A stretch of DNA of 64,000 nucleotides, taken from contig DIUR01000028.1 of the NCBI GenBank assembly GCA_002428265.1, positions 89,251 through 153,250 of the forward strand. The letters are read 5' to 3'. The translations under genes and the position numbers were made by a program. This stretch comes from Bacteriovoracaceae bacterium UBA6153. GTDB lineage: Bacteria; Bdellovibrionota; Bacteriovoracia; Bacteriovoracales; Bacteriovoracaceae. This document shows, piece after piece, positions 63,966-64,000 of this stretch (position 1 is its first letter; the number at the start of each line of letters is the position of its first letter). The notes beneath the pieces were generated by a model. The model ran no database searches and was not told the DNA's origin. It saw nothing but the letters and a program-made list of their open reading frames with translations.

Positions 63966-64000
63966 TTAATCTAGAATTTCAGAAACAGTACCAGCACCAA
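63966..64000 (-). CDS. tuf: Elongation factor Tu, C-terminal end only
   Basis: The last residues before the TAA at 63966-63968 read GAGTVSEILD on the minus strand, which matches the end of EF-Tu. The rest lies beyond the window. tuf upstream of rpsJ is the common gene order. Confidence 0.75.
   Translation of the reverse strand, partial: GAGTVSEILD

Noticed and set aside
1..64000. CRISPR arrays, tRNA, rRNA, insertion sequences or prophage
   Set aside because: No spaced direct repeats, tRNA-like folds, transposase or integrase motifs were recognised, although a subtle tRNA could be missed without a scanner.

Overview
The window is a low-GC, gene-dense bacterial chromosome segment with Gram-negative-type genes (HemW, a TRAP-type binding protein, Wzm/Wzt-like export, a sigma-54 activator, a methylmalonyl-CoA pathway). 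TTG and GTG starts are frequent. This mix and the base composition suggest a member of the Bdellovibrionota, Bacteriovorax-like, but that is an inference from style and not from a marker comparison.

Layout. (1) 1-20.8 kb is an accessory region: two degenerate MBOAT-like membrane proteins and one canonical MBOAT acyltransferase, an SGNH protein, an acyl-adenylating ligase fused to a carrier domain, a stand-alone acyl carrier protein with an ATP-grasp enzyme, a GNAT-like protein and a desaturase, an HprK-like kinase, an Asp/Asn-hydroxylase-like enzyme, glycosyltransferases, a Wzm/Wzt-like exporter and a nitrate/sulfonate-type ABC importer. (2) 20.8-27.7 kb looks like a RiPP (modified peptide) locus. 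It has a 50-residue precursor-like peptide ending in Cys-Tyr behind its own promoter, a PqqD-like recognition protein, two 2-oxoglutarate/Fe(II) oxygenases, and two related GT4 glycosyltransferases flanking the precursor. A convergent operon encodes two radical SAM/SPASM proteins, one fused to an HExxH metallopeptidase. (3) 27.7-36.5 kb is mostly household metabolism: HemW, an M16 peptidase with a frameshifted 3' end, DctP, methylmalonyl-CoA mutase and its MeaB chaperone. (4) 36.5-42 kb is a second radical SAM island with four proteins carrying an N-terminal Twitch/SPASM-like Cys module and one nucleotidyltransferase-like protein. (5) 42-45.6 kb encodes a three-subunit acyl-CoA (probably propionyl-CoA) carboxylase. 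(6) 45.7-50 kb has a redoxin/cytochrome/copper-monooxygenase-like fusion, a sigma-54 activator and a TlpA-like thioredoxin. (7) 50-64 kb is the S10-spc-alpha ribosomal operon on the minus strand, from the end of tuf to rplQ, including secY, adk, infA, rpmJ and rpoA, but lacking rpsD.

How it fits together. Propionyl-CoA carboxylase, mutase and MeaB would convert propionyl-CoA to succinyl-CoA, with the second radical SAM island sitting between the two gene blocks. The 1-27.7 kb genes could together make and modify a secreted or surface compound: a radical-SAM-modified, hydroxylated and glycosylated peptide, possibly also acylated or aminoacylated by the carrier-protein/MBOAT modules. The core RiPP set (21,075-27,694) is well supported by content. 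Membership of the genes further upstream is speculative. No rRNA, tRNA, CRISPR array, insertion sequence or integrase was recognised, and no gap between genes exceeds about 250 bases.
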